A stretch of DNA of 64,000 nt, from assembly GCF_030499535.1 (NCBI RefSeq), contig NZ_JASTLB010000001.1:372001-436000 (forward strand), written 5' to 3'. The translations under genes and the position numbers were made by a program. The notes under the pieces were generated by a model. It was not told the origin of the DNA. It did no database searches and saw nothing but the letters and a program-made list of their open reading frames with translations. This DNA is from Streptomyces sp. TG1A-8 (lineage in GTDB: Bacteria; Actinomycetota; Actinomycetes; Streptomycetales; Streptomycetaceae). Positions 36,152-45,554 of the stretch are shown here, one piece after another; within the stretch, counting starts at the first letter, position 1, and each line of letters starts with the position of its first letter.

Positions 36152-36526
36152 GTCGGCGAGCGCCCGGCGCGTGGCGGCCCGGCCTGCGCCCGCCTCCTGC
36201 AGCGCCCCGGCGTCGACGTCACCGTCTACGACCTCGACGCCGACGCGACCGCCCGCGACCAGGGCGGCACCCTCGACATGCAGCCCGGGACGGGACAGTA
36301 CGCCCTGCGCGCCGCCGGCCCGTGGGAAGACCTCACCTCCCTGGCCCGTCCCGAGGACGAGCAGACGCGCCTGGTCGCCCGCGACGGCCGCGCCCTGTTC
36401 GACGCCGGCCCGCCCCGGGACGGGCCGGGCAACCCCGGGACCGACCGCGGACAGGAGGACATCGATGGCGCCTTCGCCCCTGACAGCGCCGAGCGGACCT
36501 TCGCCCACATGACCGCCCACCGCTGA
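36152..36526 (+). pseudogene. Decayed FAD-dependent monooxygenase (TetX-like)
   Basis: The readable frame gives ACARLLQRPGVDVTVYDLD, RDQGGTLDMQPGTGQYALRA and ARPEDEQTRLVARDG, which follow the N-terminal Rossmann half of TetX-like flavin monooxygenases. GTDRGQ corresponds to the PEIDRGQLR element. The GxGxxG start is damaged (GERPARGG) and the frame then jumps to DSAERTFAHMTAHR, near the normal C-terminus, so the centre has been deleted. It is non-functional. Confidence 0.5.
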
Positions 36527-37061
36527 CACCAGCCGCTCCCGGCCGCTCCTTCCGCAGCGGCGGCAGGGCGGCGCAGGGCCGCGGTGCCTGCCGGAGTGCG
36601 GGGGCGGCGTGACCGGGCGCGTCCCGGGGCCCTTCCGCGGCCGGCCGGTCGTGCGAGCTGATCGCGCACGGTTCGCGGTTCGCGGCCGAGCAGGTCGGCG
36701 AGCAACGGATCCACACCGGCGCGCACACGCACGTCCTCGGGAGACCGTGCGTGCCATGCCGTCCGACGGCGTCACGGCCCGCCCCGTCACCTGTTCCGGC
36801 GCCGGGGCGCCCTCCTGCGCGCGAGAACCGCGTCGACGAAGGAGCGTGTGAGCGGGGCCGCCCCGGCCGCCGTGACGTCCTTCGTCCGGCTGCCGGTCGC
36901 GCGCCCACCGCGGTCCGGCCCGAACCGGTGCGCCCCGGACGCGAGTTCCGGGTGACGGGCGTGCGGCTGCCGGCGTCAGCGTCCGTGCCGCCCGGCCCGC
37001 CGCAGGAGGGCCCGAACCGCACCCGTGCGCAGCCGGCGCCGACTGCCGGCGCGGCGCGGCG
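36527..37061. other. Intergenic region, no gene recognised
   Basis: About 535 nt of GC-rich DNA. On the minus strand a stretch near 36690-36720 reads LLADLLGREPRTVRD, resembling the tail of NAD(P)-binding oxidoreductases, but it is too short to assign. No intact gene is seen. Confidence 0.3.
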
Positions 37062-38276
37062 TCAGAGCCGCCCCGGGCGCCGTGCCCGGCGGGCGAGCGT
37101 GGCGAAGAGCAGGCACAGGGCGCAGAATCCCGCGAGGGTGAGCGGGATCGCCGCGGGCGGCCGGGTGTCCGTGAGTCCCTCCACCACCGCCGGGACGGTG
37201 GCGTTGCCGAGCATGCAGCACAGGGTGAGGACGGAGGTCGCGCGCTGGGGGACGTCGGCCACGCCCGACGTCCAGGTGATCACGGTGGGCAGCACGGGGG
37301 CGAGGCAGAGCCCGGCCAGGGGGTAGGCGGCCATCGCGAGGTGGGGGACGGCGGCCAGCAGGAGCGCTCCGAGCGCGCTGACGAGGTAGAGCGGGACCGT
37401 GGTGCCGGCCGGCAAGCGTGCGGTGAGCTGGGGGACCACCAGGCGGCCCAGTGCCATGCCCGCCCAGAATCCGGACGCTGCCATGGTCGCCGCCGCGAGG
37501 CTCCAGCCGCTCCTTTGCAGGTGGGTGGACTGCCAGGCACCGATGCTGGTCTCCAGGCCCGCGTAGAGCAGGCCGGTGACGAGGAAGAGGACCAGGACCG
37601 CGCTCGGGCGGCCGAGCCGGGGCCGGGCGCCGCCCGTCCGCGCGGAGGCCGGCTGCTCGAGCACGACGCCCATGCGTCGCACCAGGATGCAGGGCAGGGC
37701 CAGCAGACAGGCCGCCAGGGCCAGTAGCCGGATGTCCGTCCGGCCGACGGGACCGGTGGCCAGGGGGCCGAGGATCGCGCCGACGCCGAACACGGCGTTG
37801 AGGCGGTTGACCATGATGACGCTGTTGTGGCCGAAGCCCCTGGCGAAGGCGGTGTTGAGGGTGAGCACCATCCCGCCGTAACCGGCCCCGGCGACGGTGG
37901 TGGCGCACAGGTACGAGGCCCAGCCGGGACTGAGCGCCATGCCGGCGGTCGCGGCGGCGAACACGGCCAGCAGGAGGGTGATCGTCGGCCGGGGCCTTGC
38001 CCTGCGGCCGAGCAGGCCTATCAGGGCGGTCGCCGCGAGCGCCCCGAAGTTGTAGCAGGAAACGATGCGTCCGACCGCGTGCCCGGAGCCGAATTCGGTC
38101 TTCAGGTAAGGCAGCGACGCCCCCAGGGACGCGGTGAGCGCGCCGAGGACGAAGAACACGCAGAACGCGGAGACGACCGTGGTCCCCGCGACGTGCGGCG
38201 CGGACGCCGGCGCGCCGGTGGGGGCTTCGGGAACCGCGGCCGACGCGGCTTGCGGTCCGTCGGCGGGATCAGGCAT
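37062..38276 (-). CDS. MFS transporter
   Basis: A 404-residue MFS protein with about twelve hydrophobic segments, starting MPDPADGPQAASA at 38276, where it overlaps the upstream HAD gene by 8 nt. Segments such as VVSAFCVFFVLGALTASLGA and YLCATTVAGAGYGGMVLTLN are typical of fucose-permease-like and drug-exporter MFS families. The loop motif is GLLGRRARPRP. It is the last gene of an operon with a carbamoyltransferase and a phosphatase, so export of a carbamoylated product or import of its precursor is possible. Direction cannot be told. Confidence 0.75.
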   Translation of the reverse strand: MPDPADGPQAASAAVPEAPTGAPASAPHVAGTTVVSAFCVFFVLGALTASLGASLPYLKTEFGSGHAVGRIVSCYNFGALAATALIGLLGRRARPRPTITLLLAVFAAATAGMALSPGWASYLCATTVAGAGYGGMVLTLNTAFARGFGHNSVIMVNRLNAVFGVGAILGPLATGPVGRTDIRLLALAACLLALPCILVRRMGVVLEQPASARTGGARPRLGRPSAVLVLFLVTGLLYAGLETSIGAWQSTHLQRSGWSLAAATMAASGFWAGMALGRLVVPQLTARLPAGTTVPLYLVSALGALLLAAVPHLAMAAYPLAGLCLAPVLPTVITWTSGVADVPQRATSVLTLCCMLGNATVPAVVEGLTDTRPPAAIPLTLAGFCALCLLFATLARRARRPGRL

Positions 38277-38994
38277 GCGCGCGCTCCCCGGCGGAGGTGA
38301 TGACGACCGGGACATTGAGCCCCGTGAGCACCAGGCTCCCCCGGCCGCGGGCGGCTCCGACGCCCAGACCGGTGAAGTCCGGGGTCACGGCCACGGCACC
38401 CGCCTCGGTCAGCTCGTCCCCGCCGATGCCGACGCAGACGGCGCCCGCCGACACGGCCGAACGCACCCCGCTGACCGAGTCCTCGAAGACGAGGGTGCGC
38501 TGCGGCCGGACGCCCAACCGCCGGCAGGCTGCCAGATAGGGGTCCGGATGCGGTTTTCCGCGTGTGACGTCGTCACGGGTGACCTGGATGGCGAACACGT
38601 CGAGGAGGTGCAGTCCGCCGAGGGCGTTCTCGATCTTGCGTGTCCAACTGCTGGTGGCCAGCGCCAGGGGGACGCCCTTGCCGGCCAGCCCGGTCGCCAG
38701 CGTGTCGGCGCCGGGCACGACCGGGTAGGGGGCCTCCTCCTCCAGCGTGTCGACCTCGGCCCAGATCGCCGACCGGTCGCTGTCGGAGTGGTGGGGGAAC
38801 AGCAGTCGGACGGTCTCGGATCCGGTCCGTCCGTGCACGTACCGCTCGAGGTCGGCGGACGTCAGGGTCCTGCCGTGACGCCGTGCGACATCACGCCAGG
38901 CGTTCTCGATCACGGGTTTGGAGTCGATCAGGACCCCGTCCATGTCGAAGACGACGGCATCCACCTCGTACGGTGCACCGACTGCCAGTTGCAT
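38269..38994 (-). CDS. HAD hydrolase, beta-phosphoglucomutase-like
   Basis: A 241-residue HAD of subfamily IA. Motif I is FDMDGVLIDSKP, motif II is LATSSWTRK, motif III is GKPHPDPYLAACRRLG and motif IV is VFEDSVSGVRSA. These fit sugar-phosphate phosphatases and phosphoglucomutases. The ATG at 38994 is chosen because GAGGAG lies 4 nt upstream. It sits between a carbamoyltransferase and an MFS gene, suggesting a small pathway that dephosphorylates or isomerises a sugar phosphate that is also carbamoylated. Confidence 0.8.
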   Translation of the reverse strand: MQLAVGAPYEVDAVVFDMDGVLIDSKPVIENAWRDVARRHGRTLTSADLERYVHGRTGSETVRLLFPHHSDSDRSAIWAEVDTLEEEAPYPVVPGADTLATGLAGKGVPLALATSSWTRKIENALGGLHLLDVFAIQVTRDDVTRGKPHPDPYLAACRRLGVRPQRTLVFEDSVSGVRSAVSAGAVCVGIGGDELTEAGAVAVTPDFTGLGVGAARGRGSLVLTGLNVPVVITSAGERAHA

Positions 38995-39044
38995 TGTTCT
39001 CCTCACCCGTCCGCTCGCGGGTCCGGTCGGCGTTGGGTCGTCAG

Positions 39045-39073
39045 GACGTCACGTCGTCACGTCGTCACGTCGC
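39045..39073. repeat. Tandem 8-bp repeat across the carbamoyltransferase stop codon
   Basis: CACGTCGT is repeated almost three times (39050-39073). On the coding strand each unit reads ACGACGTG, so a TGA occurs at the unit junctions. Slippage would change the last residues or the distance to the next gene without destroying the enzyme. Confidence 0.7.
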
Positions 39074-40784
39074 CCGCGAATCCGTTCGCGCCGTCCTTCC
39101 ACACCAGGTACACGTCATCGATGAGCAGCAGGTCGATGACCTCGTCCCGCAGCGGATCCAGGGCGTCGCGGTGCGACTCCACGATGGGCTCCTCGTGCTT
39201 GTTGAACGACGTGTTGACGAGCGCCGCCTGTCCGCTGCGCTCGTGCCAGGCCAGCAACAGGCCGTGCAGGAAGGGATCGTCGCCCCGCCGTACGATCTGC
39301 GGGCGGGCGGTGTTGTCGACGTGCACCACGGCGGGACACGTCTTGGCGAACTGCTCGTGGCAGTCGTAGGTGATGGTCATGAAGAGGGCCGCGGGCTGGT
39401 CGGGTGCCCAGCCGCGGTAGCAGTCCGGAGCCAGTTCCTCCGCGGTGATGGGGGCGAACGGCATGAACTCGGTGCGGTTGAGGCGCTTGTTCAGCCAGTC
39501 GTTCATCGAGGGGTCGTCGGTGCGGCAGAGGACGCTGCGCCGGCCCAGCGCACGGGGGCCGAACTCCATGCGGCCGCGGTGCACACCGATGACCTTTTCC
39601 TCGTCCAGTGCCCCTACCAGCAGCTCCTGCAGACCGTGGTCGACCCGGCGGAAGCGGAGCTCGGGATAATCCTGGAGAATCTCTTCCAGGTGTCCCTCGG
39701 AAATGGCGGCGTCGGGGCCCAGCGCCATGGACGGGAGCCTGTGCCGCTGCCCGGTCTCGCGGTAGGAGACCACCGACGCCGCTTGCAGGGGAAGTCCTCC
39801 GTCACCCATCGGCGGCAGCACGTATATATTGCGTACGCCCGGGGTCTCGAATATGCGCTGATTCAGCTTGACGTTCGCGAAGACTCCGCCTGCCAGACAG
39901 ATGTTTCCGCTCGGCACCTTTTCGATGTGCTGGGCCACCACGGCGGTCAGCAGGTTTTCCACGTGCATTTGCGCGGCGGCGGCGACGTCGGCCGGGTCGT
40001 GCTTGGCGATTTCGTTCAGGATTTCCTCGGAGTACCCCTCGTAGGAGGGCTGGTAGTACTTCCCGGTGCGCGCCCTGATGGCTCCGTCCCGGGTGATGTC
40101 GATCATGCTCTTCATCAGGGGGAGGAGCTTGTGGGGATCACCGTTGGCGGCCAGCCCGGTGATCTTGCCCTCGTGGCGGTTCGGCTTGAAGCCCAGCAGT
40201 TTGGTTATGCGGCCGTAGAAGTAGCCGAGGCTGTCGACGGAGGTCTCCCGCTGGAGGACCTCCTCCCCCTCCGGGGAGCAGCGCATCACGGTGAGGGACT
40301 GGAAGTCGCCCCGTCCGTCACAGGTCAGTACCAGTGCCTCGTCGAAGGGCGAGCAGAGGAAGGCGCCGAGGCCGTGGGACTCGTGGTGGTCCACGTGGAC
40401 CGCCTTGCCGCGCAGCCCGTTCTTGTCGACGAACTCGTCGAACTCGGCGCGCTTCGCCTTGTCGTTGCGTATCTCGTCGGACACCCGCTTGCGCAGGTGG
40501 ACGAGCCCCTCGGGGCGCTTCTGCGCCTCCTCGGCGACGCGGTCGACGTACAGGAGGAGGTGCTTGTCCGCGTCGAAGCCCGCGCACCAGCCGTAGGCGA
40601 CGCGGTCGACCTCTTCCAAGGAGACGCCCGCCTCCCGTAAGACGTACTCGATGGAACGGGCCGGCCAGGTCTTGTGGTCCTTTATTCGGGTGAACCGCTC
40701 CTCGCTCACCGCTGCGATTATTTTTCCGTCCCGGATGAGACATGCGCCGGCAAGGTCATTGTTGGTGATGCCCAGGATCTTCAC
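39057..40784 (-). CDS. O-carbamoyltransferase (NodU/CmcH/TobZ family)
   Basis: A 575-residue enzyme of the NodU family, which transfers carbamoyl from carbamoyl phosphate through carbamoyl-adenylate to a hydroxyl group. The N-terminal Kae1-like domain has GITNNDLAGACLIRDG and the metal-binding HHESH (133-137). LAGGVFANVKLNQRIF and EFGPRALGRRSVLCR mark the C-terminal domain. It starts at GTG 40784, with GGAGG 8 nt upstream. Homologues decorate antibiotics such as tobramycin, novobiocin and cephamycin. Here it is followed by a HAD phosphatase and an MFS protein, without other antibiotic genes nearby, so the acceptor is unknown. Confidence 0.88.
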   Translation of the reverse strand: MKILGITNNDLAGACLIRDGKIIAAVSEERFTRIKDHKTWPARSIEYVLREAGVSLEEVDRVAYGWCAGFDADKHLLLYVDRVAEEAQKRPEGLVHLRKRVSDEIRNDKAKRAEFDEFVDKNGLRGKAVHVDHHESHGLGAFLCSPFDEALVLTCDGRGDFQSLTVMRCSPEGEEVLQRETSVDSLGYFYGRITKLLGFKPNRHEGKITGLAANGDPHKLLPLMKSMIDITRDGAIRARTGKYYQPSYEGYSEEILNEIAKHDPADVAAAAQMHVENLLTAVVAQHIEKVPSGNICLAGGVFANVKLNQRIFETPGVRNIYVLPPMGDGGLPLQAASVVSYRETGQRHRLPSMALGPDAAISEGHLEEILQDYPELRFRRVDHGLQELLVGALDEEKVIGVHRGRMEFGPRALGRRSVLCRTDDPSMNDWLNKRLNRTEFMPFAPITAEELAPDCYRGWAPDQPAALFMTITYDCHEQFAKTCPAVVHVDNTARPQIVRRGDDPFLHGLLLAWHERSGQAALVNTSFNKHEEPIVESHRDALDPLRDEVIDLLLIDDVYLVWKDGANGFAGDVTT

Positions 40785-41628
40785 CCTGTATGCCTCCGAA
40801 ACGCGTGTGGGAACCCGAGAATCAATGCGAGTTCCTCGGGATGCGATGATGCTAAGCAGGCCGTCCGCGATTCGACAACATCATGAGCGCTTCTTGGCCA
40901 TCCTGTCCGCCGGTCGGAAAAACGACGACGGGGACTGTTGCGTTAACCCCGATTTTGCGTGCTGGTCGGCCGACGGGTTCGGCGCACCTTTTCATGCTTT
41001 GTGGCTGATGACGGGCAGGCCGGCGGCCCGGTCGCCGCATCGGGCGGACGCCGGGTTCCCCGCTCCGGCCCGGGGCGGCCGCCCGCCGGCGGTGTTCGTG
41101 GCGTGATCCGCACGCCGTCCGCATCCGTGGCCCGCACCCGGGTGTCATGGCACGGCCGTTCCTGTGGACGATCAGCCGCTTCCCCTTCGGCCGGCCGTCG
41201 GGGACGTCACCGGCCGGTCCGGTCGCCGTCCCGGGCACGGCCGCCGGTCCCGGTGGCCGTGCCCCGCCGGTACGGCGGGCGATCCGACGGCCCGGTGCCC
41301 GCGGGTCCTGTGCGGTGGTCCGGACCCGGCCGCCGCCCGTCGTCGGCGGGAGGCGGTGGCCACGGCGACGGGCCTGCCGACCGGTTCGCACGCCCTGGCC
41401 GCATTCCGGGGATCACACGCCTCAGCCCCCTCTGCAGTACCAATTATACTGTGTGCAAAGGTCGTTGATCGCCGTACATACGGTCCGGCCGCGCGCGGCC
41501 CCGGTGTTCGTCCACCGCGCGCGGGTCCGGCGCTCCCCCCGTCCGCACCCCATCCGCATCCCGGCACACCCACCCAACCGGTTCCGCCCCCAGGTCCCGT
41601 CTCGAACGGGCCCGGACCGAGGAGGATC
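40785..41628. other. Intergenic region between divergent operons
   Basis: About 845 nt without a convincing gene. A less GC-rich patch at 41435-41480 (AATTATACTGTGTGC) looks like a promoter for the rightward methionine-salvage operon. No SAM riboswitch consensus was recognised. Confidence 0.45.
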
Positions 41629-43368
41629 ATGCTCGACCGTTTCCCGACCACGAACTCCCCCTCCGACCCGCCCGGGCCCGGTGCCGCTCGCGTCGCCCCG
41701 GCCGGAGCGCGGGCCGGTGCCGACGGGGCGCCCCTGGAGTGGACGCAGGAGGGCGTCGTCGTCGTCGACCAGCGGGCCCTGCCGCACGAGGTGCGGCGGC
41801 TGTGCCTGCGGACCGTGGACGACGTGATCGACGCCATCCGGACCCTCGCCGTGCGAGGCGCGCCGGCGATCGGCCTCACCGGCGCTCTCGGCGTCGCCCT
41901 GTCCGTTCGCCGGAACACCGCGGCCGACGGGTCGGTCGACGAGAGGGCCGTCCGCGCCGACGCCGAGCGCATCGCCACCGCGCGGCCGACCGCCGTCAAC
42001 CTCGCCTGGGCCGTCGCGCGCGTCCTCGAACAGCTCCCGGACGGTCCGGACGCCGTGCTCGGCACGGCCCTGCAGTTGGTCGAGGAGGACGTCACCGCCA
42101 ACCGCGCCGCCGCCCTCGCCGCCGCCGACCTGGTCGCCGGCCTGTTGCCGGACCGGCCCCTGCGGCTGCTCACCCACTGCAACACCGGGCGGTTCGCCAC
42201 GGCGGCGGGCGGCACCGCGCTCGGCGCCGTCCTGGAACTGGCCGCCCGCGGCCGGGTCGCGGAGGTGTTCGTCGACGAGACGCGCCCGTTGCTGCAGGGC
42301 TCCCGTCTCACCGCCTGGGAGCTGGGCGAGGCCGGCGTGCCGTACCGGCTGTGCCCCGACTCCGCCGCGGCGGCCGCGATGGCGCGGTCCATGGTCGACT
42401 GCGTCCTCGTGGGAGCCGACCGCATCGCCGCGAACGGGGACACCGCGAACAAGATCGGCACCTACTCCCTGGCCGTCGCCGCCGCCCGGCACGGCATCCC
42501 GTTCGTCGTCGTGGCGCCGGAGTCGTCCTGGGATCCCGCGCTGCCGGACGGGGCGGGCATCGTGATCGAGGAGCGGGACGCCGAGGAGGTCACCTCGGTC
42601 GCCGGGGTGCGGGTGGCCCCCGAAGGCGCCCGGGCGTTCAACCCGGCCTTCGACGTGACCCCCGCCGACCTGATCACGGCCGTCGTCTCCGAGGCCCGCG
42701 TCCTGCGTCCCTGCGCCGCGCCCGGCCCGGAGGCCGGGGCGGCCACCGCCCTCGCCGACTGCTCCCGCGACCTGTACCGGCGGGGCTGGATGCCCGGCAC
42801 CTCCGGAAACCTCTCGGTGCGGCTGCCGGGCCCCGGCTCCCGCGCCCTGATCACCGGCAGCGGCCTGGACAAGGGCACGCTCGGCCCGGACGACATGGTG
42901 CTGGTCGACTCCGCCACCGCCCGGGCGCTGCGCCCGGGCGGCCGGCGTCCCTCGGCGGAGACCGCCATCCACACGGCCGTGTACCGCACCACCGGCGCGG
43001 ACGCCGTGGTCCACGCGCACCCGCCGTACGCCACGGCCCTCGCCCGTCTCGCGGCCGTGCCCGGGGAGTTGGGCCGGATCCCGCTGAAGGGCCTGGAACT
43101 GCTGAAGGGGCTGGGGCTCGACGACCCCTCCGCGGCACTGCTGCCGGTCTTCCCGAACTGGCCCGACGTGGCGCGGATCGCCGACGAGGTGGCCGCCCAC
43201 CTCAGCGGGGATCCCGCCGCCCCGCCGGCGCTGCTCATCGCCGATCACGGCGTCACGGTGTGGGGCGATGACCTCGCCCAGGCCCGCAACCGGCTGGAGT
43301 GCGTGGAGGCCATGTGCCAGATCCTCCTGCTCACCGGCGAAGGAACCGCCTCCCGCGCGGCCGCCTGA
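41629..43368 (+). CDS. mtnA: MtnA-MtnB fusion: methylthioribose-1-phosphate isomerase / methylthioribulose-1-phosphate dehydratase
   Basis: A 579-residue bifunctional protein of the methionine salvage pathway. Residues 40-360 are MtnA: RTLAVRGAPAIG, then THCNTG with catalytic C184 and GADRIAANGDTANKIGTY with D264. Residues 375-575 are MtnB, a class-II aldolase fold: GTSGNLSVRLP, zinc ligands H462 and H464 in VHAHPPYA, and the distal histidine in ADHGVTVWG. The two steps are consecutive, so the fusion could channel methylthioribulose-1-phosphate. The ATG follows GGAGGA by 4 nt. It heads an operon with mtnD and mtnC. Usually these are separate genes. Confidence 0.92.
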   Translation: MLDRFPTTNSPSDPPGPGAARVAPAGARAGADGAPLEWTQEGVVVVDQRALPHEVRRLCLRTVDDVIDAIRTLAVRGAPAIGLTGALGVALSVRRNTAADGSVDERAVRADAERIATARPTAVNLAWAVARVLEQLPDGPDAVLGTALQLVEEDVTANRAAALAAADLVAGLLPDRPLRLLTHCNTGRFATAAGGTALGAVLELAARGRVAEVFVDETRPLLQGSRLTAWELGEAGVPYRLCPDSAAAAAMARSMVDCVLVGADRIAANGDTANKIGTYSLAVAAARHGIPFVVVAPESSWDPALPDGAGIVIEERDAEEVTSVAGVRVAPEGARAFNPAFDVTPADLITAVVSEARVLRPCAAPGPEAGAATALADCSRDLYRRGWMPGTSGNLSVRLPGPGSRALITGSGLDKGTLGPDDMVLVDSATARALRPGGRRPSAETAIHTAVYRTTGADAVVHAHPPYATALARLAAVPGELGRIPLKGLELLKGLGLDDPSAALLPVFPNWPDVARIADEVAAHLSGDPAAPPALLIADHGVTVWGDDLAQARNRLECVEAMCQILLLTGEGTASRAAA

Positions 43369-43405
43369 CGTCTCCGCCGCCGACCCCTCCCGGAAGGAAA
43401 CCCCG

Positions 43406-43984
43406 ATGACACTGCTGCAGATCATGCCGGAGGACGCTCCGGACCGGGTGCTGCTGCGCACCCACGACGACGACCGCATCGTCACCGAACTCGCCGCACA
43501 CGGAGTGGCGTTGCGCCGCTGGCCGGTGCTCGCCCCCGACGCGTCCGCCCTCGACGACCAGACCCTGCTGGACCTGTACCGCGACCGGATCGACGAGGTG
43601 TGCGCGCGGGATTCGATGACGCTCGTCGACGTGGCGCGGCTGCACCCCGAACCCACCGCGGAGTGGCGCGAGCGGGCGGCGAAGGCCCGGCTGACGTTCC
43701 TGGAGGAGCACCGGCACGGCGAGGACGAGGTGCGCTTCTTCGCCCACGGCCGCGGCCTGTTCACCCTGCACCTCGACGAGCGGGTGTACGCGGTCGTGTG
43801 CGAGGCCGGTGACCTGCTGTCGGTGCCCGCGGGGGTGCGGCACTGGTTCGACATGGGCGAGTGCCCCGACTTCGCCGCCGTCCGGTTCTTCCAGGAGGAG
43901 GACGGCTGGGTGGGCGACTTCACCGGCGCCCCGATCGCCGACCGCTTCCCGCGCCTGGACGAGCTGACCGGGGCCGGGCGGTGA
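43406..43984 (+). CDS. mtnD: Acireductone dioxygenase
   Basis: A 192-residue cupin enzyme that converts acireductone to the keto-acid precursor of methionine and formate (Fe form) or an off-pathway product (Ni form). The four metal ligands are H102, H104 and E108 in EHRHGEDEV and H146 in GVRHWFD. The ATG has GGAAGGAAA upstream. It lies 37 nt after the mtnAB fusion and overlaps mtnC by 4 nt, completing steps of the salvage pathway. Length is slightly above the usual 180 residues. Confidence 0.93.
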   Translation: MTLLQIMPEDAPDRVLLRTHDDDRIVTELAAHGVALRRWPVLAPDASALDDQTLLDLYRDRIDEVCARDSMTLVDVARLHPEPTAEWRERAAKARLTFLEEHRHGEDEVRFFAHGRGLFTLHLDERVYAVVCEAGDLLSVPAGVRHWFDMGECPDFAAVRFFQEEDGWVGDFTGAPIADRFPRLDELTGAGR

Positions 43985-44733
43985 CGGTCTACGACGCGGA
44001 CGTGGTGGTGCTCGACATCGAGGGCACCACCGGCTCCCTGTCCCACGTGCGGGACGTGCTGTTCCCCTACGCGCGCCGCGAGTTCACCGGGTGGCTCACG
44101 AACCACCGCGACGAGCCGCGGGTGCGGGAGCTAATGGACGCCGTGGGCCGTGAGGTGGGGCGGCCCGGGATCGGACCGGACGGCGTGGCGGCGGCGCTGG
44201 CGGCCTGGTCGGACGCGGACGTGAAGGCGGCCCCGCTGAAGACCGTGCAGGGCTGGATCTGGGCGGAGGGATACGCGGCCGGCCGCCTGCACGGCCATGT
44301 GTACCCCGAGGTGCCCGGCGTGCTGCGGGACTGGCGTGCGGCGGGCACCGGGATCGCCGTCTACTCCTCCGGTTCGGCGGCGGCCCAGCGGGACTGGTTC
44401 CGGCACACCGGGTACGGCGACCTGTCGGGGCTCCTGGACGCCTTCTTCGACCTGGACAGCGCCGGCGCGAAGACGGACCCGGCGTCGTACCGCGCCATCG
44501 CCCGCGCCGTCGGCGCACCGTCCGGACGGCTGCTCTTCCTCAGCGACGTCGCGGCCGAACTGGACGCCGCCCTCGCGGCCGGCTGGCAGGCGGCCGGGGT
44601 GCGGCGGGACGGCGACCCGCGCGGTCCCGAGGTGCCCGGTCACCGCACGGTGCCCTCCCTCGACCGGCTGCGCGTGTGCCGTCCGTCCTCCTCCGCCCCG
44701 TCCCGTGGACTCCCCGGGACGTCGTCGTCATGA
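43981..44733 (+). CDS. mtnC: Enolase-phosphatase E1
   Basis: A 250-residue HAD-superfamily enzyme that enolises and dephosphorylates diketo-methylthiopentyl-1-phosphate, the step before MtnD. Motif I is VVLDIEGTTGS, specific for E1 proteins, motif II is YSSGSAAAQ and LFLSDVAAELDAA closes the active site. GTG start overlaps mtnD by 4 nt (GTGA). The last 25 residues are a low-complexity Ser/Pro tail. The kinase or phosphorylase that feeds the pathway (MtnK, MtnP) is not in the window. Confidence 0.92.
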   Translation: MTVYDADVVVLDIEGTTGSLSHVRDVLFPYARREFTGWLTNHRDEPRVRELMDAVGREVGRPGIGPDGVAAALAAWSDADVKAAPLKTVQGWIWAEGYAAGRLHGHVYPEVPGVLRDWRAAGTGIAVYSSGSAAAQRDWFRHTGYGDLSGLLDAFFDLDSAGAKTDPASYRAIARAVGAPSGRLLFLSDVAAELDAALAAGWQAAGVRRDGDPRGPEVPGHRTVPSLDRLRVCRPSSSAPSRGLPGTSSS

Positions 44734-45035
44734 GTGCCTCCCCGCGCCGCCGGAACCCGCCGGAACCGGTCTGACCGGCGGCACCGGTGTCCGCGAACCG
44801 CTGTCGGACACCGCCGGGGCGCGCGTCACCGTGCCCCCCGGCGGGCCGTCCGGCGCCGGCCGCCGGCGTGGTCGCCGGCCGCCGGCGCCGCGACCGCGCA
44901 GGACCTCACGGAGCGGTGCCGGACCGGCCCGCCGAGGGGCACGGGCCGTCAGGACGGGGCGGGTGACCACCGGCACCGCCCGGAGCGTCCGCGGGCGGCC
45001 GGCCTCCGGAATCGATCATCCGGGTGGCGGGGCGC
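44734..45035. other. Intergenic region between convergent genes
   Basis: About 300 nt rich in short inverted GGCCGGC-type repeats, for example CCGCCGG with CCGGCGG near 44757-44781. It probably holds terminators for mtnC and the convergent DUF1203 gene. No gene is seen. Confidence 0.45.
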
Positions 45036-45554
45036 TCATCGCCCCTCGGTGGGGGGCCGCCGCACCTCGAAGTGGAAGCACCCGTATTCCACTGCCCTGA
45101 CGTGCACGAGCACCACTTCCGGGTCGTCGAACGCGTCGTCAAGGGCGGCGTCGAAGCCGGCCGTCGCGTCGGCCGGGATCTCCAGGAGGCGGCCACCTGC
45201 GATACGGCCCCGGGCGTCGTAACGGCGCGCGGTGCGCAGGGCCCCCGGCCGGTCGAAGGGATAGTTCCCGCGGGGAGTGAACCCCTCGCAGTCGTCGGCG
45301 TGGATGAAGACGGGACCCTGTTCGTCGTACGCGCCCGGATCCACGCCCCTGGCGGCGGCCCAGCGGCGCAACGGGGCGTACGAGACAAGGGCGATCCGCT
45401 CGCCGGACGTGACGGGACGCAGGCAGCACCGCAGCGGGGAGCCCCCGTCGTCGCGGGTCGCGGTGTACGGGGCGCAGGGACGGCCCGCGTCGTCGGCGGT
45501 CCGCAGTTCCTTGAGGACGGCTGGGTCGACGGGGAGGACGGTGTACCGGGTCAT
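45036..45554 (-). CDS. DUF1203 protein
   Basis: A 172-residue cytoplasmic protein of the DUF1203 family. Typical segments are CRPCAP-like GRPCAPYTATRD near residue 24, PLRCCLRPVTSGERIALVSYAP, GPVFIHADDCEGF and the C-terminal VLVHVRAVEYGCFHFEVRR. Conserved cysteines and histidines suggest a metal or redox site, but no activity is known to me. It starts at ATG 45554 and stands alone, convergent with the mtn operon. Confidence 0.8.
   Translation of the reverse strand: MTRYTVLPVDPAVLKELRTADDAGRPCAPYTATRDDGGSPLRCCLRPVTSGERIALVSYAPLRRWAAARGVDPGAYDEQGPVFIHADDCEGFTPRGNYPFDRPGALRTARRYDARGRIAGGRLLEIPADATAGFDAALDDAFDDPEVVLVHVRAVEYGCFHFEVRRPPTEGR

Noticed and set aside
40785..41628. SAM riboswitch ahead of the methionine-salvage operon
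   Set aside because: No recognisable SAM-I or SAM-IV core could be found; only an AT-richer promoter-like patch is visible.
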